A DNA stretch of 64,000 bases, taken from the NCBI RefSeq assembly GCF_000428945.1, contig NZ_KE386821.1, positions 121,330 through 185,329 on the forward strand, in the 5' to 3' direction. This DNA comes from Hamadaea tsunoensis DSM 44101. GTDB lineage: Bacteria > Actinomycetota > Actinomycetes > Mycobacteriales > Micromonosporaceae. How positions within the stretch are numbered: position 1 is the stretch's first letter; every line of letters begins with the position of its first letter. Both the position numbers and the translations under genes were made by a program. Under the pieces are notes generated by a model. The model saw only the letters and a program-made list of their open reading frames with translations. It was not told the DNA's origin and did not search any database. Below are positions 6,370 to 16,283 of the stretch, one piece after another.

Positions 6370-8792
6370 CCGTCAAGAGCCTGACCCAGGCCGAAGCGCA
6401 GGAACGCGCCGCACTGCTGTCCGTCGAGGCGTACGCGATCGAGGTGGATTTCACCGGCCTGATCGACGGCAGCCGGGTCGCGTGCGTCTCGACGGTGACC
6501 TTCACCTGCCGGGAGCCGGGCGCGACGACCTTCGTCGACTGCGCGGCCGAGGTGGTCGGCGGTGACCTCAACGGCGCGCCCCTGCCCCCGGCGCGGGACG
6601 GCCGGATCGAGCTGACCGGGCTCGCGGAGCACAATGTCCTGCGGGTGCACAGCGTGCAGGACAACACGCGCGACGGCGAAGGTGTCCACAAGGCGGTCGA
6701 CCCGGCCGACGGGGAGGTGTACGTCTGGACGAGCTTCGAGCCGGACGAGGCCCGGCACGTGTGGGCCTGCTTCGACCAGCCCGACCTCAAGGCGACGCAC
6801 GCGCTGACCGTGACCGCCCCGGCGCACTGGACGATCACGAGCAACAGCGGCAACCCCGCGGTGGAGCCGGTCGACGGCGGCCGCCGCTGGAGCTTCGCGG
6901 CCACGCCCGCGCTGTCGACCTACAACATCGTCGTCAACGGCGGCCCGTTCGCGACCGTGCGCCGCGAGGCCGGCGGCTACGACCTCGGCATCCACGCCCG
7001 CAAGTCGCTCGCGGCGGTGCTGGAGCGCGACGCCGACGAGGTCTTCCGCGTCACCGAGCAGGGGCTGGCGTTCTTCGGCCGCGTGTTCGGCATGCCGTTC
7101 CCGCAGAAGATCTACGACCAGGTCTTCATGCCCGAGTTCGGCGGCGCCATGGAGAACTACGGCTGCGTCACCTGGTCCGACATGTTCCTGCGCCGCTCCA
7201 CGCCGACGTACGCGGAGAACGAGAGCTTCGCCCGGGTCCTGCTGCACGAGATGGCGCACATGTGGTTCGGCAACATCGTCACCATGCGCTGGTGGGACGA
7301 CCTGTGGCTGAACGAGGCGTTCGCGGAGTTCGCGGCCTACTGGGCGGCGACCCGGGCGACCGAGTACACCGACGCGCGGGCCGGGTTCGCGGTGTCGGAG
7401 AAGCTGTCGGCGTACCTGGCGGACCAGGGGCCGACCTCGCACCCGATCCGGCTGCCGATCCACGACGTGGCCCAGGCGATGTCGATCTTCGACTCGATCA
7501 CCTACCCGAAGGGCGCGTCCGTTCTCTACCAGCTGATGTGCTACGTCGGCGAGGAGAACTTCATCCAGGGCATGACGGCGTACTTCGCCCGGTACGCGTG
7601 GTCGAACACGACCCTGCAGGACCTCGTCGACAGCCTGTCCGCCCACAGTGGACGGGACCTGGACACCTGGCGGCGGGGCTGGCTGGAGACCGCCGGCACC
7701 GACCGGATCACGTTGCGGCGTACCGATTCCGGCCTCGTCCTCGACGCGACCGGCCCCGATGGCGGGCCCCGGCCGCAGGTGCTCGCGGTCGCCGCGTACG
7801 AGCGGGACGGGGAACGGCTGCGGCGGTCGGCGTACACGGAGGTGGAACTGACCGGCGTCGAGACCACTGTGGACCTCGCCCTGGACGCGGACTTCTACCT
7901 GGTCAACGACGACGACCTGACCTTCGCGACCACCCGGCCCGACGACCTGGGCGCGCTGGTCGCGACGGCGCCGCAGCTGCCTTCGGCGCTGTCGCGCGCG
8001 GTGGCCGGCAGCACCGTCTGGGACATGCTGACGACCGGTGACGCCGGCGCCGCCGACGCGGTGGCCTGCCTGACCGGGCTGCTGGACGTCGAGGCGTCCG
8101 ACGCGGTCGTCGAGCGCTACCTCGTGCTCGCCACCGAGGCCGCCGAGCTGTGGGCCGCCGACCGCCAGCGCCCGGACCTGATGGCCGTGGTCGCCGCGGC
8201 CAGCCGGGATCTGGCCGACCGGCCGGCCGTGCGCCGCCCCGCGCTGCGCGCGTTCGCGCGCATGGCGCCCACCCTCGAGGACGTGGCCTGGCTGCGCGAG
8301 CAGGCCGGCGACGACGTGGACCTGCACTGGCGAGCCCTGGTACGCCAGGCGGAGCTCGGCGGTTCGGTCGCCACGGACATCGCCGAGCTGCGGGAGCGCG
8401 ACACCGACCCGGACGCCTGGGTACGCGCGGTGGCGGTCGCAGCCGCCCTGCCGGACCCGGAGGAGAAGGCCAACGCGTGGTCGGCGATGATCGTCGAGCG
8501 CAGCCTGCCGATCGCGTCGACCCTGATGGTGTCCAACGCGTTCTGGCGGCCGGGCCAGGACGAGATCCTGCGCCCGTACCTCGACCGCTACATCGACGCG
8601 CTGCCCGAGATGCACAAGGGCGGCATGATCCCGGCGATGTACTTCACGGGCCGGCTGTTCCCCGTGTACGCGCTCGACGAGGCGTACCTGGACCGGGTCG
8701 CGTCCGAGGCCGCGTCGGCCGCGCCGGTGGTGGCCAAGACGGCCGCCGAGCGCGTCGACTTCATGCGGCGGGTGCTGCGCTCGCGGGCCTGA
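6366..8792 (+). CDS. pepN: Aminopeptidase N (M1 family zinc metallopeptidase)
   Basis: This 808-residue M1 aminopeptidase removes N-terminal residues from peptides. The GAMEN exopeptidase motif is at residues 260-264, and the zinc site is HEMAH (294-298) with the third ligand Glu317 in LWLNEAF, the usual HExxH-x18-E arrangement. An N-terminal beta-saddle domain (residues ~1-200) and a C-terminal helical ERAP1-like domain complete it. Length matches actinobacterial PepN (~850 aa). The start is ATG 6366, preceded by a strong GAGGAGGAGA; in-frame sequence upstream belongs to the LysR gene. The 4-bp overlap with LysR suggests coupling. No signal peptide is seen, so it should be cytoplasmic. Confidence 0.95.
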   Translation: MTVKSLTQAEAQERAALLSVEAYAIEVDFTGLIDGSRVACVSTVTFTCREPGATTFVDCAAEVVGGDLNGAPLPPARDGRIELTGLAEHNVLRVHSVQDNTRDGEGVHKAVDPADGEVYVWTSFEPDEARHVWACFDQPDLKATHALTVTAPAHWTITSNSGNPAVEPVDGGRRWSFAATPALSTYNIVVNGGPFATVRREAGGYDLGIHARKSLAAVLERDADEVFRVTEQGLAFFGRVFGMPFPQKIYDQVFMPEFGGAMENYGCVTWSDMFLRRSTPTYAENESFARVLLHEMAHMWFGNIVTMRWWDDLWLNEAFAEFAAYWAATRATEYTDARAGFAVSEKLSAYLADQGPTSHPIRLPIHDVAQAMSIFDSITYPKGASVLYQLMCYVGEENFIQGMTAYFARYAWSNTTLQDLVDSLSAHSGRDLDTWRRGWLETAGTDRITLRRTDSGLVLDATGPDGGPRPQVLAVAAYERDGERLRRSAYTEVELTGVETTVDLALDADFYLVNDDDLTFATTRPDDLGALVATAPQLPSALSRAVAGSTVWDMLTTGDAGAADAVACLTGLLDVEASDAVVERYLVLATEAAELWAADRQRPDLMAVVAAASRDLADRPAVRRPALRAFARMAPTLEDVAWLREQAGDDVDLHWRALVRQAELGGSVATDIAELRERDTDPDAWVRAVAVAAALPDPEEKANAWSAMIVERSLPIASTLMVSNAFWRPGQDEILRPYLDRYIDALPEMHKGGMIPAMYFTGRLFPVYALDEAYLDRVASEAASAAPVVAKTAAERVDFMRRVLRSRA

Positions 8793-8828
8793 CCGGCCGG
8801 TGGGTGCGGGTCTGGCAGGATCGCAGCC

Positions 8829-9479
8829 ATGGCGACGATCCACCGCGCGGACCTGCACCCCTCCAAGCTCGACCTGGTCGCCGGCTGGTTGCCGAACCAG
8901 CCCTGGTACACCGGCCCGGCCGGCGACCTGGAACGCGTCGCGGCGTGCCGCTTCGACGACCCGGCCGGCCGGGTCGGCATCGAGACCTTCCTGGTCCGCC
9001 ACGCCGACGGCCCGATCGTCCACACGCCGATGACCTACCGGGACGCGCCGCTGCCGGGCGCGGAGGCGTACCTGATGGGGACGTCGGAGCACTCCGTGCT
9101 CGGCACCCGCTGGGTCTACGACGCCTGCGGCGACCCGGTGTACGCGGCGGCCGTCGCGGCCGCGATCCACACCGGTGCCGGTGAGGCGGAGGAGCTGACG
9201 GTCGCCGAGGACGGCACCACACAGAGCCGGCCGCCGCTGATGACGGTGTCCGGCTCGGGCATCCCCGGTACGCCGCCCCCGGCCGTGACCCGGATCGTCG
9301 ACGTGTCGGCCGGCGACCCGTCGATCATCACCACGGACTCGGTGTCGCTGGCCGTGGTACGCATCGTCCACGCCGGGCGGGAGGGCAACGGGCCGGCGCT
9401 GACCGGGCGGTGGGCGGCGTTGACCGGGAAATGGGCGGCCCAGGCGACACCGGTGACGCTGGCGACCGTCGTCGACTGA
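8829..9479 (+). CDS. Maltokinase N-terminal cap-like domain protein
   Basis: This 216-residue protein resembles the stand-alone actinobacterial relatives of the maltokinase (Pep2/Mak) N-terminal cap: MATIHRADLHPSKLDLVAGWLPNQPWY at the start, CRFDDPAGRVGIETFLV, then PMTYRDAPLPGAEAYLMGTSEHSVLGTRWVYDACGDPVY and a repeated TGRWAALTGKWAA near the end. In true maltokinases this cap is fused to a kinase fold, but no kinase domain is present here, so no kinase activity should be assumed. The start is ATG 8829, 36 bp after pepN. It is probably co-transcribed with pepN. Confidence 0.65.
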   Translation: MATIHRADLHPSKLDLVAGWLPNQPWYTGPAGDLERVAACRFDDPAGRVGIETFLVRHADGPIVHTPMTYRDAPLPGAEAYLMGTSEHSVLGTRWVYDACGDPVYAAAVAAAIHTGAGEAEELTVAEDGTTQSRPPLMTVSGSGIPGTPPPAVTRIVDVSAGDPSIITTDSVSLAVVRIVHAGREGNGPALTGRWAALTGKWAAQATPVTLATVVD

Positions 9480-9629
9480 CGGTCGCCGGCCACTCGTGAG
9501 CCGAGGGCTTCGGGCTCCACTGCTGGGGACGGCATGGCAGGACCAGGGATTGTGACGGGTTCGAGGCCGTACCGCCGTCCGGGAGGCTTCCCCCAGAACG
9601 GTTTGCCACCCATGCAAGGAGGCTGGACC

Positions 9630-10832
9630 ATGACCACCACCGCGACGACCGCCGGGACGGCGATTCGCCCCTTCCTGGCCGAGATCGCCCAGGAGGACCT
9701 GGACGATCTTCGTCGGCGCATCCTGACGACACGCTGGCCGGACCGGGAGACCGTGCCGGACGCGACGCAGGGCGTACAGCTGGAGACGATGCGGAAACTC
9801 GCCGCCTATTGGGGCATGGAATACGACTTCGACCGCGTTCAGCGCAGGATCAACGCCTTCCCGCAGTTCATCACCGAGATCGACGGGCTGCCCATCCACT
9901 TCATCCATGTCCGGTCGCAGCACCCGGGGGCGCTGCCGATGATCATGACGCATGGCTGGCCGGGTTCGGTGGTCGAGATGCTCAACGTCATCGGCCCGCT
10001 CACCGACCCGACGGCGTACGGCGGCGACGCCGCGGACGCCTTCGACGTGGTGGTGCCGTCGCTGCCCGGCTACGGCTCCTCCGGCCACGCGGTCACGCCC
10101 GGCTGGGATCCCGTGCACATCGCGCGCGCGTGGGTCACCCTGATGAAGCGCCTGGGCTACAACCGGTTCGTGGCGCAGGGCGGGGACTGGGGCGCGCAGA
10201 TCACCGACGTGATGGGCCGGCAGGCGGCACCGGAACTCGCCGGCATCCACTCCAACATGCCCGGCACCGTTCCCGTGGACCTCGCCGCCGCGGCCGCCGG
10301 GGGAGTCCCGGTCCCGGCGAATCTGGCCGGCGACCAGCGGCGCGCGTACGAGCAGCTGCTGGTCGTCTACACCAAGGGCATCGGCTACGCGACCCAGATG
10401 AAGCTGCGCCCGCAGACCCTGTACGGGCTGGCGGACTCGCCGATCGCACTGGCGGGATGGATGATCGACCACGATGCCGACAGCTATGCCGACATCGCCT
10501 CCGCCTTCGACGGATACCCGGTCGGCAACCTGACCCGGGACGAGATCCTCGACAACGTCACCGTCACCTGGCTGACCAACACCGGGATCTCCTCCGGGCG
10601 GTTGTACTGGGAGAACACGCTCGACTTCTTCGCGGTCAAGGGCGCGACGGTGCCGACCGCGATCAGCGTGTTCCCACGTGAGCTGTATCAGGCACCGCGC
10701 AGCTGGGCGGAGGACGCGTACCCGGGGCTGGTGTATTTCAACGAGGTCGACCGGGGTAACCATTTCGCCGCGTGGCAGGAACCGGAGCTGTTCGTCAGCG
10801 AAGTGCGGGCCGGCTTCCGGCTGATGCGCTGA
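9630..10832 (+). CDS. Epoxide hydrolase (EHN domain plus alpha/beta hydrolase)
   Basis: This 400-residue protein has an N-terminal epoxide-hydrolase EHN region ([27 protein letters not shown]..., residues ~12-120) followed by an alpha/beta-hydrolase core. The oxyanion motif is [10 protein letters not shown], the nucleophile elbow is [13 protein letters not shown] with Asp as the expected nucleophile, and the catalytic His is in [13 protein letters not shown] near the C-terminus. Length fits microsomal-type bacterial epoxide hydrolases. The start is ATG 9630, behind a clear AAGGAGG. It would open epoxides to diols; the natural substrate is unknown. It stands alone, convergent with the LuxR-family gene. 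Confidence 0.9.
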   Translation: MTTTATTAGTAIRPFLAEIAQEDLDDLRRRILTTRWPDRETVPDATQGVQLETMRKLAAYWGMEYDFDRVQRRINAFPQFITEIDGLPIHFIHVRSQHPGALPMIMTHGWPGSVVEMLNVIGPLTDPTAYGGDAADAFDVVVPSLPGYGSSGHAVTPGWDPVHIARAWVTLMKRLGYNRFVAQGGDWGAQITDVMGRQAAPELAGIHSNMPGTVPVDLAAAAAGGVPVPANLAGDQRRAYEQLLVVYTKGIGYATQMKLRPQTLYGLADSPIALAGWMIDHDADSYADIASAFDGYPVGNLTRDEILDNVTVTWLTNTGISSGRLYWENTLDFFAVKGATVPTAISVFPRELYQAPRSWAEDAYPGLVYFNEVDRGNHFAAWQEPELFVSEVRAGFRLMR

Positions 10833-10915
10833 CCGGTACGCGATCCGGGCGGGGCCGGGCGACTCCGGCCCGCCCGGCGTGTCGCGGCCAGGCCGATCGG
10901 AGTCGATCGGCGGCG

Positions 10916-13636
10916 TCAGTCGGCGGCGTGGCCGGGCCGGGCGTCGTCGGCCGGATCGGTCAGCGCCAGGCGCAACTGGCGCCGCGACGAGATGCCGAGC
11001 TTGCCGAACACCTTGCGCAGATGCCATTCCACGGTCCGGGCGCTGATGAACAGCTCCACGCTGATCTCCGGATTGGACAGTCCGGCCCGCGCCAGGCGCG
11101 CGATGTGCAGTTCCTGTGCCGTGAGATCGCTGCCCGTCTCGGTCCGCTTGCGGACGTTCGCACCGGTGGCGCCGAGCTCGCGCCGGGCCCGGCGGCCGAA
11201 GCCGTCCACGCCCGCCTCGGCGAACAGCTCCACCGCGGTCCGCAACTGCTCCCGGGCGTCGACCCGGCGGTGCACGCGGCGCAGCCACTCGCCGTACACC
11301 AGATGCGCGCGGGCCAGGTCCACCCGCAGTCGCGTCCGGCCGAGGCGTTCGACGGCCTCCCTGAACAGGTGCTCCGGGTTTCCCCGCGTCAGCGATACGG
11401 CCCGGGACCGGGCCTCGATCCCCAGCGCCCAGTCGGTCCCGGTGAACCGCGCGAGGTCGGCCAGCCGGCGCAGGGCAGTCTGTCCATCATGGACTCTGCC
11501 GGTACGGGCGGCGGCCTCGGCGAGCTCCGCCCAGGCCCAAGCGGCCGGGCCGGGCGTACCCAGACCGGTGACCGACCGGGCGACGGCGCCTGCTTCCGCG
11601 TACCGGCCGAGGCTGTTGAGCCCGACCGCCGTCGCCCAGCCGGCCGCCGCGTCGCCGGCCGGTCGTCGCCGGTCGTTCGCCGCGGAAGCCGCCTGGTCGA
11701 CGCCCTGAAAGACGGCCAGGCACCGCGCGGTGGACGCCGCCGACCCGCTGCCGATCAGCCCGGTGACGGCCGCGATCTCGTCGACCAGCACGGCCGCCTC
11801 GGCCGGCCGGCCGCTCAGCAGCTCGACCGGAACCCGGCCGATGAGGGCCGCGACCAGGTCCGCTCGGGCGCCGGTCTGCCGGGCGTCGCCGACGAGGCGG
11901 GCGGTGACGCGGTCCCACGCTTCGTCATCCCACAGATGCAGCGCGGCCGCGGTGGCCGCCGCGCCGGACGTTGCGCCGTCGGCCGCCTCCCATGCGGTCA
12001 CCGCGTCGCGAAGATGAGGGACGGCGTGCGCGTACCCTCGACTGTGGAGCGTCGCGAACCCGCTGAGCAGGAGGTCGGATGCCGATGGCCCGCGGCGGAC
12101 GGTGAGTGAGTGCAGCGCCGCCCGCGCCGCCTCGGGAACGGCGGGATCCACCGGCGGTTCGGAGGTCGCCGGCGCGGCGCTCAGCGCGTCGAGGTACGCC
12201 GTCCGCGCGGCGTCGGGGTCGTGGCGTTCGAGTCGCCGGGCGGCCCGGAACAACGACCGGGTGGCGTCCTCGTGGCCGGTGACCCGCTGGAGCCGGGCGC
12301 GGAGGTGGTCCCCGCGGGCTGTCCGCGAAGGATCGGACGGATCCGCGGTGACCGTGGCGAGCAGGTCCGACGCGGCGCCGAAGCCACCGGCCCGCAGCAT
12401 GGCGTCCGCTGCCGTGAGCGTCCGCCCGGCCCGCAGGTCGGGATCGGTGGTCAGAGCGGCGGCGCGTTCGAGGAAGGCGGCCGCCGCGGGCAGGCCGCCG
12501 CGCGCGCCGGCTTGATGGGCCCAGCGCAGGAGTTCCGCGGCGACCCGGTCGTCGGGTCCGGCCGCGGCCTGTGCCCTGTGCCAGGCACGGCGGTCGGCAT
12601 CGCCGGCCGCGGTCATCGCGTCGGCCAGCGCCCCGTGGGCGGCACGCCGTTCATAGAGGGTGGCGTGACGATAGGCCGCGAACCGCGCGAGCGGATGGCT
12701 GAAGCGCACCCGCGTGTCCACGTGGAGCAGCCCCGCGTCCACGGCGACCGTGGTGACATCGTCGGGCAGGCCACGGTGCTCGGCGGCCGCGCGGATGAGG
12801 CTCGGCTCACCGATGGGCTCCGCCGCCGCGATCACGAGCAGTTGCCGTGCCTGCGTGGGCATCGACTCCAGGCGTACCCGGAACTCGGCCGCCAACCGGG
12901 CGGACGGCCCGGACGGCGGCTCGGCCTGCAGGTCGGCGGTCAGGTACGACCGCGACCGGTGGGGCGGGGAGTGCAGCAGCGCCATCGGGTTGCCGCGGGC
13001 CTCGGCCAGTACCTGGTCGCGTACGCGTTGGTCGACCGGCTCCAGCAGGACCGACCGGAGCAGCTGATCCGCCTCCTGCTCGGGCAGGCCCCGCAGGCCC
13101 AGTTCGGGTAGTCCGTCGAAGTCGCCGCCCGGCTCGCGGGCGGCCAGCAGGAGCAGCGTGGCCTCCGGCTCGAACCGGCGCGCGGCGAAGGCCAGGGCGC
13201 GCGCGGACGCGCTGTCCCACCACTGCACATCATCGACCAGGCAGACCAATGAATCCGGCCGCGACCCGGCCGCCAGCAGTCCGTGCGTGGCCAGGCCGAC
13301 CAGGAAAGGGTCCGGGGCCGGCCCGGTCGTCAAGCCGAAGCACACCCGCAACGCGTCGCGCTGCGCGGGCGGCAGATCGTCGAGATGGTCGAGAACCGGC
13401 GTACAGAGACGGCGCAGCGCGGCGAAGGCGAGGGTGCTCTCCCCGGGCACTCCGCTGTCGCGGACGACCCGCAGACCGGTCGCCGACGCGGCGGCGTAGT
13501 CCAGCATCGCGGATTTCCCGATTCCGGCGTCGCCGTGGACGACCAGAGCGCCGCCGTGGCCCGAGCGTACGGCGTCCACCAGGTGATCGACGGCTTCGCG
13601 TTCAGAACTCCGGCCGATCAGCCGCGCGATCCTCAT
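10916..13636 (-). CDS. LuxR family regulator with AAA/STAND ATPase domain (LAL type)
   Basis: This 906-residue protein starts at ATG 13636 behind GGAGGGGG. Walker A is GDAGIGKS (residues 35-42) and a Walker B-like VCLVDDVQWWD lies near residue 135, giving an N-terminal ATPase. A long helical repeat region spans the middle. The C-terminus is a LuxR/GerE helix-turn-helix (LTAQELHIARLARAGLSNPE, then ISVELFISARTVEWHLRKVFGKLG, last ~60 residues). This is the architecture of MalT-like LAL regulators, which often act as pathway-specific activators. Neighbours give no clear target; the convergent epoxide hydrolase is not obviously controlled by it. In-frame sequence upstream of ATG 13636 lacks a ribosome-binding site. 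Confidence 0.9.
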   Translation of the reverse strand: MRIARLIGRSSEREAVDHLVDAVRSGHGGALVVHGDAGIGKSAMLDYAAASATGLRVVRDSGVPGESTLAFAALRRLCTPVLDHLDDLPPAQRDALRVCFGLTTGPAPDPFLVGLATHGLLAAGSRPDSLVCLVDDVQWWDSASARALAFAARRFEPEATLLLLAAREPGGDFDGLPELGLRGLPEQEADQLLRSVLLEPVDQRVRDQVLAEARGNPMALLHSPPHRSRSYLTADLQAEPPSGPSARLAAEFRVRLESMPTQARQLLVIAAAEPIGEPSLIRAAAEHRGLPDDVTTVAVDAGLLHVDTRVRFSHPLARFAAYRHATLYERRAAHGALADAMTAAGDADRRAWHRAQAAAGPDDRVAAELLRWAHQAGARGGLPAAAAFLERAAALTTDPDLRAGRTLTAADAMLRAGGFGAASDLLATVTADPSDPSRTARGDHLRARLQRVTGHEDATRSLFRAARRLERHDPDAARTAYLDALSAAPATSEPPVDPAVPEAARAALHSLTVRRGPSASDLLLSGFATLHSRGYAHAVPHLRDAVTAWEAADGATSGAAATAAALHLWDDEAWDRVTARLVGDARQTGARADLVAALIGRVPVELLSGRPAEAAVLVDEIAAVTGLIGSGSAASTARCLAVFQGVDQAASAANDRRRPAGDAAAGWATAVGLNSLGRYAEAGAVARSVTGLGTPGPAAWAWAELAEAAARTGRVHDGQTALRRLADLARFTGTDWALGIEARSRAVSLTRGNPEHLFREAVERLGRTRLRVDLARAHLVYGEWLRRVHRRVDAREQLRTAVELFAEAGVDGFGRRARRELGATGANVRKRTETGSDLTAQELHIARLARAGLSNPEISVELFISARTVEWHLRKVFGKLGISSRRQLRLALTDPADDARPGHAAD

Positions 13637-13867
13637 GCCCCCTCCGAGCCGGCGACCGTCACGTCCACCGGCTTGCCTCACGGGCGGCTTCACTCACGGG
13701 CAGTTCCACTCACAGGTGGCGGCCCGCGAGGCCACGATCCCACGAGCCTAACGCGAAGGCCGCCCGGACAGGCCTCATCGGCCCAAGCCGCCACACCCGC
13801 CCGCGTACGCGGATAGCCAGGGCGTTCGACCGGTGCGAACCGGTGCCGTGCGTGGGACGGTGACGGG

Positions 13868-14191
13868 ATGGAGTGGGGACTCGCGTCCGGGGTGTGGAAC
13901 CTCTGGGCGCCCGGCGTCTGGGAACCGCCGCCGGCCGCGCCGACCGAGCTGGAGATCGACATCATCGAGGCGGTCGCGGCGACGCTGGCGCAGACGCAGG
14001 TATGCGGGGAATGCGCGGCTCGCCTGAGTCGTCACGTCCGCATCGTGCCGTGCGCCTCGTCCGCTGCGGCCACGGGAACGTGGTGCCTGCTGCTCGCGAC
14101 CGGATGTCTGGGCTGGCGGCATCACGGCAACATCGCCGTGGTGACGCCCGGCCCGGCGGACCTGGAGTTCGGCCCGTTCCGCAGCCGCTGA
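13868..14191 (+). CDS. Hypothetical small protein
   Basis: I do not recognise this 107-residue product. It begins at ATG 13868 after GGTGACGGG and starts with a Trp/Pro-rich stretch (MEWGLASGVWNLWAPGVW). A helix and a CGEC motif (near residue 40) follow, then two further Cys residues and HHGNIAVVTPGPADLEFGPF at the end. The Cys pattern hints at metal binding but is not conclusive. Third-position GC favours this frame over the others across the region. It lies 231 bp from the LuxR gene and converges with the SRPBCC gene. Confidence 0.4.
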   Translation: MEWGLASGVWNLWAPGVWEPPPAAPTELEIDIIEAVAATLAQTQVCGECAARLSRHVRIVPCASSAAATGTWCLLLATGCLGWRHHGNIAVVTPGPADLEFGPFRSR

Positions 14192-14229
14192 ACGGCGGCC
14201 TCACCCGGGCGGAGCACCCGCGTCGGGGT

Positions 14230-14679
14230 TCACCGGAGTTCCGCGCCGGCGCGGGTGTCGCGCAGCAGCCGGCGTACCAGGACGAGGTGCGCCCGGGAGC
14301 CGATGACGGCCAGCCGGTAGAGCGCACCCGTCCAGCCCGGGAAGACGGCGTACGTGGTGGCGGTGACCTTCGTGCGGCTCCCCTCCGGACGCAGTTCCAG
14401 CAGCAGGGCATAGGTCGAGAAGTGATGGCGGCCGGCCAGGCGTACGCGCTGCTGCGCGACCACCTCGGCGAGGGCGAAACCGGGGATCTCCGCGCCCTGC
14501 TCCGGAATCGTCCCGGTGCTGCGGGCCGGCCGGGCGCCGACCAGCCGGGCGAACGCCGACGGCGCGGCGAAGCCCGGGAGCCGGTCGACGAGGGCGGACC
14601 ACACCTTCTCGGGCGCGGCGTCGATCACGATCGCGTGCTCGTCCACATAGGGCAGTCCGTCGAGTTCGGTACGCGTCAT
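14230..14679 (-). CDS. SRPBCC-fold (START-like) protein
   Basis: This 149-residue protein shows the helix-grip pattern: an early strand, then AAPEKVWSALVDRLPGF (residues ~22-38), the mid-region TKVTATTYAVFPGWTGALYRLAVIGSRAHLVLVRRLLRD and a long C-terminal helix. Such proteins bind hydrophobic ligands or act as polyketide cyclases and toxin-antitoxin-like proteins; no specific role is shown. It lies 28 bp downstream of the encapsulin shell gene on the same strand, so it could be the second gene of that transcript. I know of no established link of this protein to 2-MIB biosynthesis. Confidence 0.7.
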   Translation of the reverse strand: MTRTELDGLPYVDEHAIVIDAAPEKVWSALVDRLPGFAAPSAFARLVGARPARSTGTIPEQGAEIPGFALAEVVAQQRVRLAGRHHFSTYALLLELRPEGSRTKVTATTYAVFPGWTGALYRLAVIGSRAHLVLVRRLLRDTRAGAELR

Positions 14680-14707
14680 CGCCTCATCATCGCGTACCGG
14701 TCCACGG

Positions 14708-16123
14708 TCATCGGTCGTGGTAGTGGGCGACCTGAACGTTCTCCAGCACGCCGAGCGCGTCCGGGGTCAGGATCGCGGCCGAGTAGTAGGCGCTGACCAG
14801 GTAGGACATCACCGCCTGCTCGTCGATGCCCATGAAGCGCACGTTGAGGCCGTCGGCGTACTCGTCGGGGAGCGTGGCGGGGCGCAGGCCGATGACGCCC
14901 TGGTCGTCCTCGCCGGTACGCATCGCGAGGATGGCGGTGGTGTAGGTGTCGCTGACGGGGATCTTGCCGCAGGGATAGATCGGTACGCCCCGCCAGGCGA
15001 GCGACTTGCGCCCGTCGATGACGGGGGTGTCGGGGTAGATGCCGCGGTGGGTGCACTCGCGGAAGAACGCGGAGATCGCCTTGGGATGGGCGAAGATCAG
15101 GTTCGTGCCGCGCCGCATGGAGATCAGCTCGTCGAGGTCGTCCGGCGTCGGCGGCCCCGTACGCGTGTGGATGCGCTGCTTGAGGTCGGCGTTGTGCAGC
15201 AGCCCGAAGTCGTGGTTGTTGACGAGTTCGTGCTCCTGGCGTTCGCGCAGCGCCTCGACGGTGAGCCGCAGCTGCTGCTCGGTCTGGTTCATCGGGTCGT
15301 TGTAGAGGTCGGCGACCCGGGTGTGGACGCGAAGGACGGTCTGGGCGACGCTGAGCTCGTATTCGCGGGGGCTCTGCTCGTAGTCGACGAACGTGCCGGG
15401 CAGGGGCTGCTCGCCCACGTGCCCGGCGGCCAGCGCGATCTCGGCCTCGCCGTACCTGTTCTGGGGCCGCTGGTCGGCGCCGAGCATCTCCGCCACGTGG
15501 ACGCCGAGCGGTTCGGCCTGGTCGCGGAACCGGGCGAACTCCTGCGCGGACAGGGTCAGCACGGTCACGGGGGTGATCGCGCGGGCGGTGTAGTCCCAGA
15601 TCGCGTCCGGTCCGGCGAGGGCCTGCTCGCCGAGGAACTGGCCGTCCGCGAGGATCCCGAGGCGGACGGCTGCGTCGTAGGCCCCGACTCCGACCTTGTC
15701 GATCTTGCCGTGTGCAATGAGCAGCACCTCGTCGACGACGGAGCCGAACTCCGCGATCACCTCGCCCGCCTGGTACTCGCGCTGCACGAACCGGCCGGCC
15801 AGCGCCGCGAGGATCTCCTCATCGTCGAAGCCGCGCAGGATCGGCAGCTCGGTCAGCTCGGCCGGCACCACCCGGACGGCCGTCCCCACGTTCGTGAAGG
15901 TCAGCAGCCCGTCGCCGAGGGTGTAGATGAGCCGCCGGTTCACCCGGTACGTGCCGCCGGGGACGGTCACCCACGGCAGCTTGCGCTGCAGCCAGCGGGA
16001 GGAGATCTCCTGCATCTGCGGGACGGACTTGGTCGTCGTGGCCAGGTTGCGGGCGGCCCGCGTGCTCAGACTCGACGGGGTCCGCGGGGCGTCGCCGGCC
16101 TGAGGCTCCACTGTGCTCGTCAT
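14708..16123 (-). CDS. Family 2B encapsulin nanocompartment shell protein (EshA-like)
   Basis: This 471-residue protein fits the family 2B encapsulins, formerly annotated as cyclic-nucleotide-binding EshA. A cyclic-nucleotide-binding-like domain (residues ~90-210: [20 protein letters not shown] ... [22 protein letters not shown]) is inserted in an HK97-type shell fold. The shell part ends with the conserved [38 protein letters not shown] block. Family 2B shells are known to assemble around terpene cyclases such as 2-MIB synthase. Here the cyclase gene is adjacent but on the opposite strand, whereas in most loci I know the shell, cyclase and methyltransferase share one strand. GGGAGGAATGAGCC precedes the ATG, and a promoter is visible upstream. 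Confidence 0.9.
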   Translation of the reverse strand: MTSTVEPQAGDAPRTPSSLSTRAARNLATTTKSVPQMQEISSRWLQRKLPWVTVPGGTYRVNRRLIYTLGDGLLTFTNVGTAVRVVPAELTELPILRGFDDEEILAALAGRFVQREYQAGEVIAEFGSVVDEVLLIAHGKIDKVGVGAYDAAVRLGILADGQFLGEQALAGPDAIWDYTARAITPVTVLTLSAQEFARFRDQAEPLGVHVAEMLGADQRPQNRYGEAEIALAAGHVGEQPLPGTFVDYEQSPREYELSVAQTVLRVHTRVADLYNDPMNQTEQQLRLTVEALRERQEHELVNNHDFGLLHNADLKQRIHTRTGPPTPDDLDELISMRRGTNLIFAHPKAISAFFRECTHRGIYPDTPVIDGRKSLAWRGVPIYPCGKIPVSDTYTTAILAMRTGEDDQGVIGLRPATLPDEYADGLNVRFMGIDEQAVMSYLVSAYYSAAILTPDALGVLENVQVAHYHDR

Positions 16124-16136
16124 GGCTCATTCCTCC

Positions 16137-16195
16137 CATTGCGCCTGGAACGTGCATTGCGCGTCAGTGTAGTGAGAAACGGACGATGAGAACAA
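16137..16195 (-). promoter_or_regulatory. Promoter and direct repeats upstream of the encapsulin shell gene
   Basis: On the minus strand TTGTTC (16195-16190) and TACACT (16171-16166) are spaced by 18 bp and form a plausible -35/-10 pair directed at the shell gene. Downstream lie two copies of GCGCAATG (16162-16155 and 16144-16137) exactly 18 bp apart. They could be an operator or leader element. The opposite strand of the same gap must carry the promoter of the cyclase gene, for which I see no convincing hexamers. Confidence 0.45.
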
Positions 16196-16283
16196 GGATG
16201 GACATTAGGGCTACTACCTCGCATACTCGGCAATGACGGTCGAGCGGTTCCGTCGCCGCCCCCGACATCCCCCGGAGTGAGTC

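Noticed and set aside
8829-9479. A maltokinase gene
   Set aside because: Only the cap-like domain is present; there is no kinase fold or ATP-binding motif in its 216 residues.
6282-11288. A 1668-codon open frame on the minus strand
   Set aside because: It lies opposite pepN, the cap-like protein and the epoxide hydrolase, all with intact catalytic motifs. Its translation is low-complexity Arg/Gly/Pro/Val-rich, as expected of an antisense shadow in very GC-rich DNA.
13873-14796. A 307-codon plus-strand frame overlapping the 107-residue hypothetical gene and the SRPBCC gene
   Set aside because: It is antisense to a recognisable SRPBCC protein and the shell gene end; its composition is shadow-like.
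14717-16189. A 490-codon plus-strand frame across the encapsulin shell gene
   Set aside because: It is antisense to the full-length shell protein with conserved motifs; the translation is Val/Asp/Gly-rich noise.
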